Origin: Deminuibacter soli
GTDB taxonomy: Bacteria > Bacteroidota > Bacteroidia > Chitinophagales > Chitinophagaceae
Assembly: GCF_003412455.1 (NCBI RefSeq)
Contig: NZ_QTJU01000002.1
Span: 620,001-684,000 of the forward strand
Length of the DNA stretch: 64,000 nucleotides
Direction of reading: 5' to 3'
This document shows, in pieces, positions 45,340 to 54,499 of the stretch; within the stretch, counting starts at the first letter, position 1; each line of letters begins with the position of its first letter. The notes beneath the pieces are model-generated. The model ran no database searches, was not told the DNA's origin, and was given only the letters and a program-made list of their open reading frames with translations. A program made the position numbers and the translations under genes.

Positions 45340-45410
45340 CTAACTGCTATCAGCTATCCGCTAAAAAAGCTCGTCGCTTGCAGCTTGCAACTCGCAGCTT
45401 ATAGCAGCTC
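45340..45410. repeat. AGCT-type words running into the purC stop codon
   Basis: Contains AACTGCTATCAGCTATCC, AAAAAAGCTCGTCGCTTG and CAGCTTGCAACTCGCAGC, then AGCTTATAGCAGCTC. The purC stop (45399-45401) lies in the last block. A close relative of the AAAAAAGCTCGT part lies near 9073. Confidence 0.65.
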
Positions 45411-46325
45411 TTTCAGCGCTGCGCTGGTGGCTTCAAATGTTTGTTCTTCTGTCCAGTCTTCGGGGGTAAAGGGTTCACCGATGATCTGTTCGTATAGCTC
45501 AATATACCTTTTGCTGATGGTTTGTATCCAGTCAGGTGTCATTTCAGGAACAGTTTGTCCTTCCTTGCCCATGAAATTATTGGCGATAAGCCATTCGCGC
45601 ACGAATTCCTTGCTCAGCTGTTTCTGGCGTTCGCCGGTTGACTGGCGGGCTTCAAAACCTTCTGCATAAAAATAGCGGGAAGAATCCGGTGTATGCACTT
45701 CATCCATCAGGTAAATTTCATTGCCCAGCTTGCCAAATTCGTATTTGGTATCTACCAGTATCAGCCCGCGTTTGGCGGCAATCTGTTTACCCCTGTCAAA
45801 CAGTTGTAAGGCATATTTTTCCAGTATTGCCCAGTCTTCCGGGGTAGCAATGCCCTGGGCGATAATTTCTTCTTTGGAGATATCTTCATCATGTCCTGCG
45901 TCGGCCTTGGTGCTGGGGGTGATGATGGGAGAAGGGAAAAAGTCATTTTCCTTCATGCCTTCGGGCATGGTTACACCGCACAGTATGCGTTTACCGCTGT
46001 TGTAGGTGCGCCAGGCATGACCGGTTAAGTTGCCACGTACCACCATTTCAATTTTAAACGGCTCGCAGCGTTTGCCGATGGCCACATTGGGAGCCGGGGT
46101 TTTCACCAGCCAGTTGGGACAAATATCCTTTGTGGCATTCAGCATATAGGCGGCTACCTGGTTTAACACCTGTCCCTTGTAGGGGATGGGCGCCGGTAAA
46201 ATTACATCGAAGGCAGAGATGCGGTTGCTGGCAACCATCACCAGCCAGTTCTGCTGAATACTATATACGTCTCTTACTTTTCCTTTGTAAAACGCAGTTT
46301 GTTGCGGGAACTCAAATTTTGCCAT
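45399..46325 (-). CDS. purC: Phosphoribosylaminoimidazole-succinocarboxamide synthase PurC
   Basis: A 308-residue SAICAR synthetase of purine synthesis. It has [10 protein letters not shown] near the N-terminus, [11 protein letters not shown], the signature [16 protein letters not shown], and [10 protein letters not shown] and [12 protein letters not shown]. It is of the longer, eukaryote-like kind also usual in Bacteroidota. The ATG at 46325 is the start; a TTG two codons upstream is less likely. It is not adjacent to purE/purK. Its stop codon lies within AGCT-type repeats. Confidence 0.97.
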   Translation of the reverse strand: MAKFEFPQQTAFYKGKVRDVYSIQQNWLVMVASNRISAFDVILPAPIPYKGQVLNQVAAYMLNATKDICPNWLVKTPAPNVAIGKRCEPFKIEMVVRGNLTGHAWRTYNSGKRILCGVTMPEGMKENDFFPSPIITPSTKADAGHDEDISKEEIIAQGIATPEDWAILEKYALQLFDRGKQIAAKRGLILVDTKYEFGKLGNEIYLMDEVHTPDSSRYFYAEGFEARQSTGERQKQLSKEFVREWLIANNFMGKEGQTVPEMTPDWIQTISKRYIELYEQIIGEPFTPEDWTEEQTFEATSAALKELL

Positions 46326-46607
46326 GCGCAAAAATACCGCAGTTCACCAAAAACGGCAAACGGGGTACATTATTTCTGTAATTATTACATTTCTGCCGCT
46401 AAAAGTATCGGGTACCCGCTTTGATTGTGATGCACAACACCATAACAACCAAATGGATATTTTTTATGATGTTTTGCTGCCTGCTGTCCTGAAAGTTCTC
46501 CCCGGATCAGGAAAAAATGCGCCGCAAAAAAATAGTTAATTAAACAACTATTTTTTGTAAATTTCGACAACGCTTGTCTAACGATTTAATACCAAACTAA
46601 TCGCTGT
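46326..46607. other. Gap between divergent purC and the TonB receptor gene
   Basis: 282 bases that must hold both promoters. Near 46540-46560 an AT-rich stretch with TATTTTTTGTAAA resembles a -7 region for the receptor. No gene or repeat family is recognised. Confidence 0.35.
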
Positions 46608-49505
46608 ATGAAAAAAACTGTAGTAGTCATTTGCATGTTATGTTGTGCATTACTTCACGTAGCAGCCTATGCGCAGAACCCTGTAACCTTAACAGGCACC
46701 ATCACCAATCAAAAAAGCAACGAATCATTAACGGCTGTCTCCGTAACCGTAAAAGGCACCAATGCCGGTACCTATACCGATGACAGGGGGCACTTCAAAA
46801 TCACCGTAAACCATGCTTTGCCACTTACGCTGGTGATTAGTTCGGTTGGTTATTCCACAAAAGAAATTGAAGTAAGCAGTGCTGCAACGCCGGTAACCCT
46901 GGCGCTGGAGCCCAATTTTGTGCTGGGCCAGGAGGTGGTAGTGGCCGCATCGCGCAGGGCAGAAAACATCCAGGAATCACCTGTAACCATTGAACGGCTT
47001 GGTGCAGCCAATATCCGCAATGCACCTGCCGTAAGTTATTACGATGCTGTGGGCAGCCTGAAAGGGGTAGATGTGGTGGCTTCCAGCTTAACCTTTAAAA
47101 CCATTACCACACGCGGTTTCGGCGGCAGCGGTAACCTGCGTTTTAACCAGCTGGTAGACGGTATGGACAACCAGGCGCCCGGCCTCAACTTCTCGGTGGG
47201 CGGCGTTATTGGCTTAACCGAACTGGATGTTGATAATATGGAGCTGCTGTCCGGCGCCTCTTCTGCATTGTATGGCCCGGGTGGTATGAATGGTACCATG
47301 CTTATCACCAGCAAAAATCCTTTTAAATACCAGGGCTTCAGCGCACAGGTAAAACAAGGGGTGATGCATGTTGACAGCCACGAACGCAAACCCGCACCTT
47401 ATTATAATGTAAGCATGCGCTGGGCGCAAAAAATCACCGACAAATTTGCTTTTAAAATTACCGGCGAGTACACAGAAACAAAAGACTGGCTGGCCAATGA
47501 TGACCGCGACTACAATCGCACCACCAGCAGCAATCCCAATGGCGAAGTAAAAAGCGGTACACGTACCAGCGATCCCAATTATGACGGTGTAAACATATAT
47601 GGCGATGAAACCACGCAATCATTGCCCGTTATTTACCAGGGCGTAGCTGCTGCCATTCCGCCCGCAGGACTGGGGGCACTGAATGGCATACTTGCTGCCA
47701 ACCCCAACCTTACCCTGCAGCAGTTCAATGCAGTGGTAGCCGGAAACCCGCAGCTGGCCCCGCTTGCACCGTATGCCCCGGTTATATATGGCAACGCGAA
47801 AAACTATTATGCCGGTCAAAATGTAAGCCGTACCGGTTACAACGAACAGGATGTGGTTGATCCCAAAACCTACAACCTCAAAATAGCCGGCGGCCTGTAT
47901 TATAAAATAACCGATGCGGTTGAAGCATCATTGAGTGGTTACTGGGGCACCGGTAATACTGTATACACCGGCAGCGACCGCTATTCACTGAAGAACCTGA
48001 AAATGGGCCAGTACAAACTGGAGTTTAAAGGGAAAGACTGGTATGCCCGCGCTTACACTACGCAGGAAGATGCAGGCAAATCGTTCAATGCCACCATCAC
48101 TACCCGTTTGTTTAACGAAGCCTGGAAGGCCAGCAGTGTTTGGTATCCTACCTATATGGGTGCTTATACTACCGCGCTGGCAGCAGGTTTGCCTTCCACT
48201 GACGCACACAATGCCGCACGCGGCGTGGCCGACCAGGGACGCCCGGCCGGGCCTGTTTACGATAACCCGCTGTTTAAACAAATCGCATCTACACCTATCT
48301 CCCAGGGGGGCGGCTTGTTCCTGGATAAATCCAGCCTGTACATGGTGGAAGGCCAGTACAACCTTACCCGCCTGCTGAAACTGGAAGACAAAGGCACCGA
48401 TGTACTGGTAGGCGCCAGCTGGAAACGGTACGTGCTGAACTCTGAAGGCACTTTGTTTGCAGATACCGCAGGCCGCATCAACATCAATGAAACAGGAGCC
48501 TATGCACAGGTATCGCAGAAAATATTCAAAGACATCCTGAAGCTGACCGCATCGGGCAGGTACGATAAAAACACCAATTTCAAAGGCCGCTTTACACCGC
48601 GTATTTCGGCAGTGGTAAAAGTGGCAGAAGACCAGCATGTGCGTTTATCATACCAGACTGCCTACCGTTTTCCTTCTACCCAAAACCAGTGGATTAACCT
48701 GGTGGTGGGCGGGGGTACCTACCTTATTGGCGGCTTGCCTGCTTTGCAGAATTTTTACAACCTCAACAATAACCCCGGTTATACTTTGCCTTCTGTGCAG
48801 GCTTACGGCGCTGCCCTGGCAGCAGGCGATCCCAATGCAGGCAGCAAACTGGTACCGTATAAATTTGGCGAGTTTAAAGCGGAATCCTCTACTTCCTACG
48901 AAGTGGGCTACAGGGCTACCTTCTTTAAACACTTCCTGGTAGATGTCTATGGTTACTATGGCCAGTACAAAAACTTTATCAGCTCACAGGTGCTGCTGCG
49001 CTCCAAAAGCGCATCGCCCATAGGTTTGCTGAGCAGCAGCACGCGTGATGTATTTTCTACTACAGTAAACAGCCCGGGTAAAGTGAAAACCTATGGCTGG
49101 GGCCTGTCTGCCGAATACCTGCTGGGTGGTAATTTCTCTGTTAACGGCAATGTATATTCCGATGACATCAGCGATGTACCACAGGGACTGGTTACCTATT
49201 TTAACGCACCGCGCTACCGTTACAACCTGGGTTTTGGCAACAGCGGTTTTGGTTACGGCAACCATTTTGGTTTCAATGTATTGTTCAGGTGGCAGGATAG
49301 CTTTGACTATGCCGGCACATTCGGACAGGGCCGGGTTCCTAATTTTACCACGCTTGATGCACAGGTGAGTTACAAATTCCCGAAAATCAAATCCATTGTT
49401 AAACTGGGCGGCACCAACCTCATCAATAAATACTACCGCACAGCCTGGGGCAACCCCGAAATCGGCGGTTTGTATTATGTGAGCTTCGGCTATAATGTAT
49501 TTTAA
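46608..49505 (+). CDS. TonB-dependent outer-membrane receptor with carboxypeptidase-regulatory-like domain
   Basis: A 965-residue outer-membrane transporter. Signal peptide: MKKTVVVICMLCCALLHVAAYAQ. Residues about 25-115 form the CarboxypepD_reg-like domain (LTGTITNQKSNESLTAVSV). The plug follows (VVVAASRRAENIQESPVTIE, TTRGFGGSGNLRFNQLVDG, LLSGASSALYGPGGMNG), then the 22-strand barrel ending in YYVSFGYNVF. No SusD partner is adjacent, so it is not a SusC of the usual pair. The ligand is unknown. A terminator follows at 49528. Confidence 0.93.
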   Translation: MKKTVVVICMLCCALLHVAAYAQNPVTLTGTITNQKSNESLTAVSVTVKGTNAGTYTDDRGHFKITVNHALPLTLVISSVGYSTKEIEVSSAATPVTLALEPNFVLGQEVVVAASRRAENIQESPVTIERLGAANIRNAPAVSYYDAVGSLKGVDVVASSLTFKTITTRGFGGSGNLRFNQLVDGMDNQAPGLNFSVGGVIGLTELDVDNMELLSGASSALYGPGGMNGTMLITSKNPFKYQGFSAQVKQGVMHVDSHERKPAPYYNVSMRWAQKITDKFAFKITGEYTETKDWLANDDRDYNRTTSSNPNGEVKSGTRTSDPNYDGVNIYGDETTQSLPVIYQGVAAAIPPAGLGALNGILAANPNLTLQQFNAVVAGNPQLAPLAPYAPVIYGNAKNYYAGQNVSRTGYNEQDVVDPKTYNLKIAGGLYYKITDAVEASLSGYWGTGNTVYTGSDRYSLKNLKMGQYKLEFKGKDWYARAYTTQEDAGKSFNATITTRLFNEAWKASSVWYPTYMGAYTTALAAGLPSTDAHNAARGVADQGRPAGPVYDNPLFKQIASTPISQGGGLFLDKSSLYMVEGQYNLTRLLKLEDKGTDVLVGASWKRYVLNSEGTLFADTAGRININETGAYAQVSQKIFKDILKLTASGRYDKNTNFKGRFTPRISAVVKVAEDQHVRLSYQTAYRFPSTQNQWINLVVGGGTYLIGGLPALQNFYNLNNNPGYTLPSVQAYGAALAAGDPNAGSKLVPYKFGEFKAESSTSYEVGYRATFFKHFLVDVYGYYGQYKNFISSQVLLRSKSASPIGLLSSSTRDVFSTTVNSPGKVKTYGWGLSAEYLLGGNFSVNGNVYSDDISDVPQGLVTYFNAPRYRYNLGFGNSGFGYGNHFGFNVLFRWQDSFDYAGTFGQGRVPNFTTLDAQVSYKFPKIKSIVKLGGTNLINKYYRTAWGNPEIGGLYYVSFGYNVF

Positions 49506-49527
49506 CGGTTTGTTGGGTTGTATAAAA

Positions 49528-49552
49528 AGTCCTGCCCAGGCGGGACTTTTTT
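49528..49552 (+). terminator. Terminator of the TonB receptor gene
   Basis: An 8-bp stem AGTCCTGC / GCGGGACT (one T-G pair, loop CCAG) followed by T residues. Confidence 0.85.
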
Positions 49553-49628
49553 ATTGAAGCATACCTTTGCAGGGCCGGGATGGTTCCATCATGCACTGTA
49601 TGCGGGCTATCCCGTTTGCCAACCTTTT

Positions 49629-49661
49629 TTTGCTTTTGTATGGCATAATCCTATATTTTTG
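49629..49661 (+). promoter_or_regulatory. Promoter of pdhB
   Basis: TTTG ending at 49632 and TATTTTTG at 49654-49661 are 21 bases apart and match the Bacteroidota consensus. The pdhB start is 42 bases downstream. Confidence 0.55.
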
Positions 49662-49703
49662 CCGAGCTTTTTTAGCGCTTTTTAAAACAATCGATCAATT
49701 ATT

Positions 49704-50690
49704 ATGCGACAAATTGCTTTTCGTGAGGCTCTACGTGAAGCCTTGAGTGAGGAGATGAGAAGAGATGACCGCGTGTTCCTGATGGGCGAAGAAGTGGCCG
49801 AATACAATGGTGCCTACAAAGTTAGCCAGGGCATGCTGGCAGAATTTGGCGCTAAGCGTGTGATAGATACCCCCATTTCTGAATTAGGCTTTGCTGCTGT
49901 CGGCGTTGGTGCCGCGCAGAACGGTTTACGTCCGGTAGTGGAATTTATGACCTGGAACTTTGGTGTGCTGGCGCTTGACCAGATTTTGAATACCGCCTCT
50001 AAAATGCTGGCGATGAGCGGTGGACAGATCAGCTGTCCGATCGTTTTCCGCGGACCAAACGGCAGTGCCGGTCAGCTGGGTGCACAGCACTCTACAGCAT
50101 TTGAAAGCTATTTGGCAAATATCCCCGGTTTAAAAGTCGTTTCTCCTTCCAATGGCTATGATGCCAAAGGTTTGCTGAAACAGGCTATCCGCTACGAAGA
50201 AGATCCCGTTATGTTCATGGAGAGTGAAGTAATGTATGGTGACAAGAGCGAAGTACCGGAAGAAGAATATTATATCCCGCTTGGCAAAGCCAAAGTGGTA
50301 AAAGAAGGTGCACAGGTAACCATCGTTTCATTCAACAAAATGATGAAAGTTGCCCTGGGTGCTGCTGCCGAACTGGAAAAAGAAGGCATCAGCGCCGAGG
50401 TAATCGACCTGCGCACCATTCGTCCGCTGGATTGGGAAACCATTCTCAACAGCGTGAAGAAAACCAACCGCCTGGTAATTGTGGAAGAGCAGTGGCCATT
50501 TGCCTCTATCAGCTCTGAAATCAGCTACCGCATCCAGAAAGAAGGTTTCGATTACCTGGACGCACCTATCCGCCGCCTCACCTGTGCAGATGCGCCGATG
50601 CACTATGCGCCCAACCTGGTAAACCTTTACCTGCCAGATGTTGAACGCACAGTGAAAATGGTAAAAGAAGTAATGTACCAGAAAAAATAA
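49704..50690 (+). CDS. pdhB: Pyruvate dehydrogenase E1 component, beta subunit
   Basis: A 328-residue transketolase-like subunit of the pyruvate dehydrogenase complex, pairing with the alpha subunit that binds thiamine diphosphate. It begins MRQIAFREALREALSEEM. VFLMGEEVAEYNGAYKVSQG, DTPISELGFAAVGVGAA and the C-terminal LRTIRPLDWETILNSVKKT are family-typical. The alpha subunit and E2/E3 genes are not in the window, so this gene is separated from its partners. It has its own promoter and terminator. Confidence 0.95.
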   Translation: MRQIAFREALREALSEEMRRDDRVFLMGEEVAEYNGAYKVSQGMLAEFGAKRVIDTPISELGFAAVGVGAAQNGLRPVVEFMTWNFGVLALDQILNTASKMLAMSGGQISCPIVFRGPNGSAGQLGAQHSTAFESYLANIPGLKVVSPSNGYDAKGLLKQAIRYEEDPVMFMESEVMYGDKSEVPEEEYYIPLGKAKVVKEGAQVTIVSFNKMMKVALGAAAELEKEGISAEVIDLRTIRPLDWETILNSVKKTNRLVIVEEQWPFASISSEISYRIQKEGFDYLDAPIRRLTCADAPMHYAPNLVNLYLPDVERTVKMVKEVMYQKK

Positions 50691-50726
50691 CAACCGTTTC
50701 CAGGCCCTGCCCGGAAATAGTCAATA

Positions 50727-50775
50727 CAACATCCCGGTATGCTTTCACAGCATCACCGGGATGTTGCGTTTTACG
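50727..50775 (+). terminator. Terminator of pdhB
   Basis: A long hairpin: CAACATCCCGGT pairs with ACCGGGATGTTG (50727-50738 and 50755-50766), with an inner ATGCT / AGCAT stem. The sequence CGTTTTACG follows; the T-tract is short. Confidence 0.75.
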
Positions 50776-50911
50776 AAATAGCCAGCTGAAAGCGGCGCCT
50801 TTATTGGAGGTGCCAGGAGCGGAATAGTGTTCCTGACACTTCTCCGGTTGCGGTTTGAGCGCACTTTGGGATAATGAAACTTAAGGGTTAAATTTGTTGA
50901 AAACAGAGAAA

Positions 50912-51142
50912 ATGGGAGCTGTAAAATTAATAGACCAGGAGATTGCTCAATACCTGCCCCGTTTGAATGATAAACAAAAACAGGCTGTACTTAATGTGGT
51001 TAAAACATTTGCTGCTGAACAACAGGACTGGTGGGATGAAATCAGTACTGAACAACAGCACGCCATAGACCAGTCATTGCAGGAAATGAAAGCCGGCAAA
51101 TTAACCCCGCATGCTGAAGTATTGAAAAAATACGGCAAATAA
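50912..51142 (+). CDS. Antitoxin of a RelE/ParE-type toxin-antitoxin pair
   Basis: A 76-residue helical protein starting MGAVKLIDQEIAQYLPRLND. It shows the layout of small Bacteroidota antitoxins placed just before RelE/ParE toxins: a helical N-terminal part and a C-terminal segment (IDQSLQEMKAGKLTPHAEVL) that would wrap the toxin. The start at 50912 is an ATG; in-frame TTG codons lie 6 residues upstream. It is separated from the toxin gene by 2 bases. No DNA-binding domain is obvious. Confidence 0.82.
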   Translation: MGAVKLIDQEIAQYLPRLNDKQKQAVLNVVKTFAAEQQDWWDEISTEQQHAIDQSLQEMKAGKLTPHAEVLKKYGK

Positions 51143-51144
51143 CA

Positions 51145-51453
51145 GTGAGTACACCTATCGAAATTCTCTGGACAAACGCTGCCATTAAAAGTTTTGATAA
51201 GATCATTGAATACCTCGAAGCAAACTGGACACCAAAAGAAGTAAAACAGCTTATTGAAGCAACAACGCAATTCCTTTCTGTGCTGCAATCCCATCCTGAA
51301 ATGTGCCGTCCTTCACAGAAAAGAAAGCATGTACGCATTGGCATTCTCAACAAACAGACACAGCTCATTTACCATTATAAACCCAGAAAACATCAAATCG
51401 TGGTATTGCTATTCTGGGCGTTCAAACAAAATCCGGATAAATTACGGTATTAA
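51145..51453 (+). CDS. RelE/ParE-family toxin
   Basis: A 102-residue protein of the RelE/ParE fold. It begins from GTG with IEILWTNAAIKSFDKIIEYLEANW, a pattern common to this superfamily, and has the basic C-terminal strands KHVRIGILNKQTQLIYHYKP and VVLLFWAFKQNPDKLRY. Whether it cuts mRNA (RelE) or poisons gyrase (ParE) cannot be said. The antitoxin gene is directly upstream. The 188-bp repeat array starts 6 bases after the stop codon. Confidence 0.88.
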   Translation: MSTPIEILWTNAAIKSFDKIIEYLEANWTPKEVKQLIEATTQFLSVLQSHPEMCRPSQKRKHVRIGILNKQTQLIYHYKPRKHQIVVLLFWAFKQNPDKLRY

Positions 51454-51458
51454 AAATC

Positions 51459-52255
51459 ACCTCCCGGCGACAAGCATCATACCCACTAAGGTAGTCACGA
51501 CTGAAAAAGAGCTGCAAGCTTCAAGTTATTAGCTGCAAGCTTGTTCAGTATTTATCACCTCCGGCGAAAGTTATGATACTCGCTAAGATAGTGTCGACGT
51601 GTCGATTCTCGAAAATGGTACTCGCTCAGATCATCTCGACTGTCGATGTCTCGATTCTCGAAAATGGTACCCGCTACGATCACTCGCGACTGAAAAACAG
51701 CTGCAAGCTGCAAGCTATCAGCTTCAAGCTTGTTCAGTATATATCACCTCCGGCGAAAGTTATGATACTCGCTAAGATAGTATCGACGTGTCGATTCTCG
51801 AAAATAGTACTCGCTCAGATCATCTCGACTGTCGATGTCTCGATTCTCGAAAATGCTACCCGCTACGATCACTCATGACTGAAAAAGAGCTGCAAGCTTC
51901 AAGTTATCAGCTGCAAGCTTGTTCAGTATTATCACCTCCGGCGAAAGTTATGATACTCGCTAAGATAGTGTCGACGTGTCGATTCTCGAAAATGGTACTC
52001 GCTCAGATCATCTCGACTGTCGATGTCTCGATTCTCGAAAATGGTACCCGCTACGATCACTCACGACTGAAAAAGAGCTGCAAGCTTCAAGCTATCAGCT
52101 GCAAGCTTGTTCAGTATTATCACCTCCGGCGAAAGTTATGATACTCGCTAAGATAGTGTCGACGTGTCGATTCTCGAAAATGGTACTCGCTCAGATCATC
52201 TCGACTGTCGATGTCTCGATTCTCGAAAATGGTACCCGCTACGATCACTCACGAT
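51459..52255. repeat. Composite array B: 188-bp unit, four copies and a partial first
   Basis: Units start near 51501, 51690, 51879 and 52067 (spacing 189, 189, 188), preceded by a partial one from 51459. Each has four AGCTnnn 7-mers, CACCTCCGGCGAAAGTTATG, ATACTCGCTAAGATAG, and two copies of TCGATTCTCGAAAATGGTAC with TCGA words. Copies differ at only a few positions. The reading frames of about 100 codons inside it are by-products of the repeats. Array A at 13201 is built from the same blocks. Confidence 0.9.
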
Positions 52256-52336
52256 TGACGTCTCCCGCTTTTGGCGTAATTTAGATCATCCAAACACTTC
52301 CCGAACCTTTAAACATTGCTTTAAAACCAAGATTAG

Positions 52337-54397
52337 ATGAGACAAGCTTTGCTTGCCGGCTTTGTATGCATCAGCCTTTCAGCAGCCGCGCAAAACACCG
52401 ATTCTTTGCATGCCAATAACCTCGACACCGTAACTGTAAAGGCATTTTCCCTGCAAACCCAGTGGAAACAAGCCCCCGCTGCTGTTGCCATCATCAATGA
52501 ACAGCAGCTGCAACGGAACGACCGGGTTTCGCTGGTGCCTGTTTTCAATACCATTACCGGCGTAAGAATGGAAGAACGTTCACCCGGCAGCTATCGTTTG
52601 TCATTACGCGGCAGCCTGCTGCGTTCCCCTTTTGGCGTACGTAACGTAAAAATTTACTGGGACGATATTCCCCTTACCGATGGCGGCGGCAATACTTACC
52701 TGCAACTAATCGATATTAACCAGCTGCAATCTGTAGAAATCGTAAAAGGCCCGGCCAGCAGTATGTACGGGGCCAATACCGGTGGTGCCGTATTGCTGCA
52801 CAGCGGTAGTGCCAATGCACCCAAAGGCAGCAGCTGGCAGGCAGGTGTGGGCGGCGGTTCATATGGTTTGTTCAACGAGCAGATAGGTTATACACAGCAG
52901 AGCGATAAACTGCAGCTGCAGGTAAAACAAACACACATGCAGTCTGACGGATACCGCCAGCAAACAGGCTTGCGCAGGGATGCAGGACAGGTGAATGGCC
53001 GCTGGCAACTGAGCAAAGGTGAAAGCTTGTCCTTCATGGGGTTTTATACCGACTTGTATTACGGCACACCCGGTGGCATTACCCAGCAGCAAATGGATCT
53101 GAACCCGAAACTGGCACGTCAGCCGGGTAACGGACTGCCCGGCGCACAAACACAACAGGCAGCGGTATACAACAAAACAGCATTTGGCGGCATAACACTG
53201 CATTCAGCCTTATCACAGCACTGGAGCAATATCTCTACCATTACCGTTAACCATACGGGTTTTAACAACGCAGCCATCGCCAACTATGAGCAGCGGGATG
53301 AATGGAATTATGGTGGCCGCACTTCATTTCAGTACGGGTGGCAAACGCGTGGCGTGCAATGGCAGGCGCTGGCAGGGGCTGAGTGGCAGCTCAACCATTC
53401 GCATGTGGATGATTACGGCAACCGTGCCGGTGTAAAAGATACCGTGCAATTCAAAGATGTGCTTAATGCCATTCAATCGTACCAGTTTGCACAAGTGCAG
53501 GCAGTGATCGGCAGCAAATGGCATGTACAGGCAGGCGTAAGCCGCAACGATCAGCGGTATAATTTTCGCCGCCCAACCGACCCGGCGCAGCAGCAGGAGC
53601 AAAAGAAAACCGCAGGCCCCTTATGGGCACCGCGTTTCAGCGTATTGTACGAGGTAAGCAACGGCGTTGCAGTATATGGCATTACAGCAAAAGGTTTCTC
53701 TCCGCCAACAGTGGCAGAAATTCGTCCGTCAGACGGCAACTACTACGGCAACCTGCAGCCCGAATATGGCTGGAATGAAGAACTGGGCGTGAAAGGATTT
53801 TTATTCGGCAACCGTTTGCAGTACGATATCGCATACTATCATTTTGCTTTAACGCATGCCATTGTTACACGTAAAAACGATGCCGGGGCAGAGTATTTTG
53901 TAAATGCAGGCGGCACATCACAAAACGGAGTGGAGGCGGCTTTACGCGGTGTGATTATCCGCGGCAGCAAGCATTTTATTACAGAGCTTGCACTGTTTAA
54001 CAGCTATAGCTTTCAGCCATACAGTTTCTCTGATTACAAATCAGGCGGTGCAGATTTTAGTGGCAACCGCGTTACCGGCGTACCGCGCAACATCAATGTA
54101 AGCGGTATTGATATTGCTACCAAGCCCGGGTTTTACCTGCATGGCTCATTCAACTATACGGGCAGCATTCCATTAACAGATGCCAATGATGCATGGGCCA
54201 AACCCTATCACCTGTTGCAGGCGAAACTGGGCTGGCATACGGTAATGCATAAAACCAACGTGGATATTTATGCCGGCGCCGATAACCTGCTGAACGAGAC
54301 CTACAGCCTGGGAAACGACCTGAATGCCGCAGGCAAAAGGTATTACAACCCGGCACCCAAACGTAATGTGTATGCAGGAATTGTAGTTGGGTTTTAG
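52337..54397 (+). CDS. TonB-dependent outer-membrane receptor
   Basis: A 686-residue outer-membrane transporter with a signal peptide (MRQALLAGFVCISLSAAAQ). The plug domain lies at about residues 45-165 (LVPVFNTITGVRMEERSPGS, IPLTDGGGNTYLQLIDIN, IVKGPASSMYGANTGGAVLL). The barrel follows and ends KRNVYAGIVVGF. There is no carboxypeptidase-regulatory domain, so it is a siderophore- or metal-type receptor rather than a SusC. The ligand is unknown. It is 81 bases after repeat array B. Confidence 0.92.
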   Translation: MRQALLAGFVCISLSAAAQNTDSLHANNLDTVTVKAFSLQTQWKQAPAAVAIINEQQLQRNDRVSLVPVFNTITGVRMEERSPGSYRLSLRGSLLRSPFGVRNVKIYWDDIPLTDGGGNTYLQLIDINQLQSVEIVKGPASSMYGANTGGAVLLHSGSANAPKGSSWQAGVGGGSYGLFNEQIGYTQQSDKLQLQVKQTHMQSDGYRQQTGLRRDAGQVNGRWQLSKGESLSFMGFYTDLYYGTPGGITQQQMDLNPKLARQPGNGLPGAQTQQAAVYNKTAFGGITLHSALSQHWSNISTITVNHTGFNNAAIANYEQRDEWNYGGRTSFQYGWQTRGVQWQALAGAEWQLNHSHVDDYGNRAGVKDTVQFKDVLNAIQSYQFAQVQAVIGSKWHVQAGVSRNDQRYNFRRPTDPAQQQEQKKTAGPLWAPRFSVLYEVSNGVAVYGITAKGFSPPTVAEIRPSDGNYYGNLQPEYGWNEELGVKGFLFGNRLQYDIAYYHFALTHAIVTRKNDAGAEYFVNAGGTSQNGVEAALRGVIIRGSKHFITELALFNSYSFQPYSFSDYKSGGADFSGNRVTGVPRNINVSGIDIATKPGFYLHGSFNYTGSIPLTDANDAWAKPYHLLQAKLGWHTVMHKTNVDIYAGADNLLNETYSLGNDLNAAGKRYYNPAPKRNVYAGIVVGF

Positions 54398-54499
54398 TGG
54401 TAGCTACCGGCACAATACCGGCGGGCTGTTCTACGTTTAAGCCTGCAAACACCGGTTTTTCGCGGTATTTTGTTAATTTAGCCACCCCAAATAAGTGAT

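Noticed and set aside
46608-49505. SusC of a polysaccharide-utilisation locus
   Set aside because: No SusD-like lipoprotein or glycosidase lies next to it; the following gene is pdhB after a terminator.
51573-52284. Three overlapping reading frames of about 100-117 codons within array B
   Set aside because: They are the same repeat read in different frames; the 188-bp unit is not a multiple of three, the peptides are low in information, and no start context or family is seen.
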